A stretch of 64,000 nt of DNA from Burkholderia stabilis. GTDB taxonomy: Bacteria > Pseudomonadota > Gammaproteobacteria > Burkholderiales > Burkholderiaceae. The position numbers were made by a program, and so were the translations under genes. The notes beneath the pieces are model-generated. The model saw only the letters and a program-made list of their open reading frames with translations, was not told the DNA's origin and made no database searches. Positions 60,880 to 64,000 of the stretch are shown here, piece after piece. The first letter of the stretch is position 1. Every line of letters starts with the position of its first letter. The stretch spans positions 3,472,001-3,536,000 of the forward strand of contig NZ_CP016442.1 in the NCBI RefSeq assembly GCF_001742165.1, in the 5' to 3' direction.

Positions 60880-62196
60880 ATGAGCATCATCGAAAATCAC
60901 GAAGACCTCGGCGTGCTGCGCTTCATTACCGCAGGCAGCGTCGACGACGGCAAGAGCACGCTGATCGGCCGCCTGCTGTACGACAGCAAGGCCGTGCTGT
61001 CCGACCAGCTGTCCGCGCTGTCGCGCGCGAAGAACAAGCGCACGGTCGGCGACGAGCTCGACCTCGCGCTGCTGACCGACGGCCTCGAAGCCGAGCGCGA
61101 GCAGGGCATCACGATCGACGTCGCATACCGCTACTTCGCGACCGCGAAGCGCAAGTTCATCATTGCCGACACGCCGGGCCACGAGCAGTACACGCGCAAC
61201 ATGGTGACGGGCGCGTCGACCGCGCACGCGGCGATCATCCTGGTCGACGCGACGCGCGTGACGGTCGAGAACGGCGTTGCGGAACTGCTGCCGCAGACCA
61301 AGCGCCACAGCGCGATCGTCAAGCTGCTCGCGCTGCAGCACGTGATCGTCGCGATCAACAAGATGGACCTCGTCGACTACAGCGAAGCGCGCTTCAACGA
61401 AATCCGCGACGCGTACGTCACGCTCGCGAAGCAGCTCGGCCTGAACGACGTGCGCTTCGTGCCGGTGTCGGCGCTGAAGGGCGACAACATCGTCGGCGCG
61501 AGCGAGCGCATGCCTTGGTACGCGGGCGAGCCGCTGCTCGACGTGCTCGAATCGCTGCCGGTCGAGACGCAGGCGCATGACGCGCTGCGCTTCCCGGTGC
61601 AGTGGGTCGCGCGCCAGGACGGCAGCTCGGCTGATGATTTCCGCGGCTACATGGGCCGCATCGAGTCGGGCGAGGTGAAGGTCGGCGACGAGATCGTCGT
61701 GCTGCCGTCGAACCGCACCGCGACGGTCGCCGAGATCGTCGCGCCGGTGACGGGCGGCACCGCATCGGTCGCGCAAGCGTTCGCGGGCCAGACGGTGACG
61801 ATCCGTCTCGCGGAAGATGTCGACGTGTCGCGCGGCGACATGTTCGTCACGACCGCCGAGCCCGTCGAGCCGGCCAAGAAGCTCGAGGCCGACCTGTGCT
61901 GGTTCGACGAAACGCCGCTGTCGCCGCAACGCAAGTACCTGCTGAAGCAGACCACGAGCACGGTGTTCGCGAAGATCGGCGCGGTCAAGCAGGTGCTCGA
62001 CGTGCACACGCTGTCGCACGCGACCGACCGTCACGACCTGAAGATGAACGACATCGGCCGCGTCGCGCTGACGCTGCAGAAGCCGATCGTCTGCGACACG
62101 TACGATGCGCATCCGGGCACGGGCGCGTTCGTGCTGATCGACGAGGCGACGCACCACACGGTCGCCGCGGGCATGATCCGCGCGTTTTCGGCGTAA
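60880..62196 (+). CDS. cysN: Sulfate adenylyltransferase subunit 1 (GTPase)
   Basis: A 438-residue EF-Tu-like GTPase subunit of ATP sulfurylase. G1 is AGSVDDGKSTLIGRLLYDSK near residue 20, G3 is DTPGHEQY near 95 and G4 is NKMDLVDY near 150, followed by the beta-barrel domains II-III. There is no C-terminal APS-kinase domain (CysNC fusions are about 200 residues longer). It is cotranscribed with cysD. Confidence 0.95.
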   Translation: MSIIENHEDLGVLRFITAGSVDDGKSTLIGRLLYDSKAVLSDQLSALSRAKNKRTVGDELDLALLTDGLEAEREQGITIDVAYRYFATAKRKFIIADTPGHEQYTRNMVTGASTAHAAIILVDATRVTVENGVAELLPQTKRHSAIVKLLALQHVIVAINKMDLVDYSEARFNEIRDAYVTLAKQLGLNDVRFVPVSALKGDNIVGASERMPWYAGEPLLDVLESLPVETQAHDALRFPVQWVARQDGSSADDFRGYMGRIESGEVKVGDEIVVLPSNRTATVAEIVAPVTGGTASVAQAFAGQTVTIRLAEDVDVSRGDMFVTTAEPVEPAKKLEADLCWFDETPLSPQRKYLLKQTTSTVFAKIGAVKQVLDVHTLSHATDRHDLKMNDIGRVALTLQKPIVCDTYDAHPGTGAFVLIDEATHHTVAAGMIRAFSA

Positions 62197-62257
62197 TCCG
62201 GTCAACTGCGCGGCGGCGCGTGGCGCCGCCGTCCGCAGGACAAGCGAAGCGACAAAC

Positions 62258-63007
62258 ATGGGCAAGGTGTATCTGATCGGAGCAGGGCCGGGCGCGGCGG
62301 ACCTCATCACGGTGCGCGGCGCGCGGCTGCTCGGCAAGGCCGACGTCGTGCTGCACGACGCGCTCGTCGAGCCCGCGATGCTCGACTACGCGCCGAACGC
62401 GCGCCGGATCGCGGTCGGCAAGCGCTGCGGGCAGCGCTCCACGGCGCAGCACTTCATCAACAAGCAGATCGTCGATGCGGCGCGCGAGCACGCGTGCGTC
62501 GTGCGGCTGAAGGGCGGCGACCCGATGCTGTTCGGCCGCGCGGAAGAGGAAATGCGCGCGCTCGAGGCGGCCGGTATCGACTACGAGGTCGTGCCGGGCA
62601 TCACGGCGGCGCTGGCCGGCGCGGCGACGCTGAAGCGCTCGCTGACGTTGCGCGGCGTGTCGCGCAGCGTCGCGTTCGCGACGCACAGCCGCGCGCCGGG
62701 CAGCGACGAGATCCGCGAAGCCGCGCGCGCCGATTCGATCGTCTACTACATGGGCCGCGACAGCGCGCCCGGCATCGCGCAGGAACTGATCGACGCCGGC
62801 CGTGCGCCGGCGACGCCGGTGGCGATCGTCGAGGCGTGCAGCACCGCGCGCGAACGCTCGCTGACATTGACGCTCGCGCAGATGGCGGCGGGCGACGCGC
62901 AGGCGTGGCTCGATCCGGCGGAACCGAGCCTGTTGATGATCGGCGACGCGTTCGCCGAGCGCGCAGCACAGGCGAAGGCGGGCGATTCGTTGCGGGATGC
63001 TGCCTGA
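62258..63007 (+). CDS. cobA: Uroporphyrinogen-III C-methyltransferase
   Basis: A 249-residue SAM methyltransferase converting uroporphyrinogen III to precorrin-2 for siroheme. The N-terminal signature KVYLIGAGPGAADLITVRGARLL and the block RRIAVGKRCGQRS are typical; MLFGRAEEEMRALEAAGIDYEVVPGITAALAGAA near residue 88 is the second signature. It lacks the CysG N-terminal oxidase/chelatase domain. It ends the cys run and supplies siroheme for CysI. Confidence 0.94.
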   Translation: MGKVYLIGAGPGAADLITVRGARLLGKADVVLHDALVEPAMLDYAPNARRIAVGKRCGQRSTAQHFINKQIVDAAREHACVVRLKGGDPMLFGRAEEEMRALEAAGIDYEVVPGITAALAGAATLKRSLTLRGVSRSVAFATHSRAPGSDEIREAARADSIVYYMGRDSAPGIAQELIDAGRAPATPVAIVEACSTARERSLTLTLAQMAAGDAQAWLDPAEPSLLMIGDAFAERAAQAKAGDSLRDAA

Positions 63008-63030
63008 GCGGGGCTCGACCGTCGTTCGAA

Positions 63031-63062
63031 AAAAAAGCGCTGGCGGAAGCCAGCGCTTTTTT
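63031..63062. terminator. Bidirectional terminator after cobA and cbiX
   Basis: AAAAAAGCGCTGG/CCAGCGCTTTTTT with a 6-base loop, placed between convergent genes. Confidence 0.9.
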
Positions 63063-63083
63063 CATTTGGGGACGCCGTTTCGC

Positions 63084-63467
63084 TTATGCGTCGCCGCCGA
63101 TCTGGTCGATGCAATAACGCGCGATCGCGTCGAGCACGCCGTCGTCTTCGCCGACGGCCGTGGCACAGCGGATCTCGACGCCGGGATGCGCGGCGCGGCA
63201 CGCGTCGACGAGCTGCGGCAGGTCGCGGCGCACATGGCCGCCCTGGCCGAAGAACACGGGCACCACGGTGATGCGCGCGCAGCCGGCGGCAACCTGCGCG
63301 GCGACGGCTTCACCGAGCGACGGCGTCATCAATTCGAGGAACGCGAGCGACACGTGCGATGCGGGGGAGGCGGCACCGCGCAGCCGCGCGGCGAGCCGCT
63401 CGAACGGCTCGGCCCAGCGCGGGTCGCGGGCGCCGTGGCCGAACAGGACGATGCCGTGCGAATGCAT
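63084..63467 (-). CDS. cbiX: Sirohydrochlorin chelatase, CbiX type
   Basis: A 127-residue single-domain chelatase. The N-terminal motif GIVLFGHGARDPRWAEPFERL carries one active-site His and VVPVFFGQGGHVRRDLPQLV carries the second. It inserts Fe2+ (siroheme) or Co2+ (cobalamin). Facing cobA, the siroheme role is the most likely: cobA and cbiX bracket the pathway from uroporphyrinogen III. It is half-length, so it works as a dimer. Confidence 0.9.
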   Translation of the reverse strand: MHSHGIVLFGHGARDPRWAEPFERLAARLRGAASPASHVSLAFLELMTPSLGEAVAAQVAAGCARITVVPVFFGQGGHVRRDLPQLVDACRAAHPGVEIRCATAVGEDDGVLDAIARYCIDQIGGDA

Positions 63468-63494
63468 GTCGAAACCTCCGTCGTGACGCGGCGC

Positions 63495-64000
63495 TCAGTG
63501 CCGGTCGACCCACTTCAGCGCGAACAGGCCGAGCGCGAGATAGATGAGGCCCGGCGTCGCGGCCGTCAGCGGCGCGGGCCACGTGTTCAGCGTGCCGATG
63601 TGCGAGAACAGCGTGTTGAGCAGCTGGAAGCTCATGCCGAGCATGATGCCGCCGAACACCTTCACGCCGACCACGCCCGCGCGCGTGTGCAGATACGCGA
63701 ACGGCAGCGACAGCACGAGCATCACGAACACCGCGAACGGATACAGCAGCTTGCGCCACAGCGCGATGTCGTAGCGCTGCGTGTCCTGCTGGTTTTCTCG
63801 CAAGTGCTGGATGTAGCGGAACAGGTTGAAGATTGACATGCGTTCCGGCGACACGAGCAGCACCGACAGGATCTGCGGCGTCAGGTCCGAGCGCAGCCGG
63901 TATTCGGGCAGCGATACCTGCTGCGACCGGTACACGGGGTTCAGCGCGTCGGGCGGCTGGCCGCTGATCGGCTTGATCGGCGTCAGTTCGGTCTCGGTGA
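63495..64000 (-). CDS. lptG: LPS export permease LptG, C-terminal part
   Basis: The last about 168 residues of a YjgP/YjgQ-family permease; the start lies past the right edge of the window. The visible part has the C-terminal transmembrane segments (LYPFAVFVMLVLSLPFAYLHTRAG, then GIMLGMSFQLLNTLFSHIGTL, then GLIYLALGLFALKWVDRH), as in LptG rather than LptF. The upstream beta-jellyroll part ends within the window (DALNPVYRSQQVSLPEYRL). LptBFG extracts LPS from the inner membrane. It lies 27 bp before cbiX on the same strand. Confidence 0.9.
   Translation of the reverse strand, partial: TETELTPIKPISGQPPDALNPVYRSQQVSLPEYRLRSDLTPQILSVLLVSPERMSIFNLFRYIQHLRENQQDTQRYDIALWRKLLYPFAVFVMLVLSLPFAYLHTRAGVVGVKVFGGIMLGMSFQLLNTLFSHIGTLNTWPAPLTAATPGLIYLALGLFALKWVDRH

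Overview
The window is high-GC DNA (GC-rich third codon positions, almost entirely protein-coding) and reads as core chromosome of a Burkholderia, most likely a Burkholderia cepacia complex species, main chromosome. The evidence is the gene order: rluE-icd-monomeric IDH, cspA-clpS-clpA, ribF-ileS-lspA-coaBC-dut, nadA-nadC facing nadB, rpmB-rpmG-radC-fkpB-ispH, livHMGF, and cysB facing cysI-DUF934-cysH-cysD-cysN-cobA. I saw no prophage, insertion sequence, integrase, CRISPR array or toxin/immunity module. The species call is inference from gene content and protein similarity from memory.

Layout. 1-7.1 kb: a GntR/UTRA regulator, an aldo/keto reductase, a Ni/Co permease, an elongation factor G copy, a secreted DUF192 protein, a tiny exported His/Lys/Ala-rich protein and the pseudouridine synthase RluE. 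7.1-11.5 kb: two unrelated NADP isocitrate dehydrogenases side by side, then a 74-aa conserved hypothetical. 11.5-19.7 kb: a Tat-type multicopper oxidase, a cold-shock protein, ClpS-ClpA, an amino-acid permease and a four-repeat DUF347 membrane protein. 19.7-26 kb, minus strand: ribF-ileS-lspA-coaBC-dut. 26-31 kb: purN with an RsmB-type methyltransferase, an MscS-like channel and a fatty acid desaturase. 31-35 kb: NAD biosynthesis (nadA-nadC convergent with nadB), preceded by an unusual array of palindromic 49-bp repeats. 35-38 kb: rpmB-rpmG, radC, fkpB-ispH. 38-43 kb: a doubtful lipoprotein and livHMGF, which lacks its own binding protein. 43-49 kb: DUF2278, a GNAT enzyme, an acetylornithine-type aminotransferase with a candidate attenuator leader, a CDP-glucoseen-reductase-type flavoprotein, an SDR, RsuA and CopC. 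49-56 kb: a DinB-like protein, an SDR oxidoreductase, two LysR regulators, an alpha/beta hydrolase, tRNA-Leu(CAA) and an orphan Liv-type binding protein. 55.7-63.5 kb: the sulfate-assimilation cluster with siroheme genes (cobA, cbiX). 63.5-64 kb: the C-terminal end of lptG, cut by the window edge.

How the genes work together. The cys cluster is a nearly complete route: CysD/CysN make APS, a CysH with the iron-sulfur cysteine pairs of APS reductases yields sulfite, and siroheme CysI makes sulfide. CobA and CbiX supply steps of siroheme synthesis. Its expected activator CysB carries a one-base frameshift in this sequence. ClpS and ClpA form a translationally coupled N-degron protease pair. The nad genes convert aspartate to nicotinate mononucleotide. 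The most unusual non-coding signals are the palindromic repeats before nadA, the Arg-codon-rich leader plus terminator before the argD-like gene, a 16-bp palindrome before icd, and phased direct repeats between the second LysR gene and the hydrolase.
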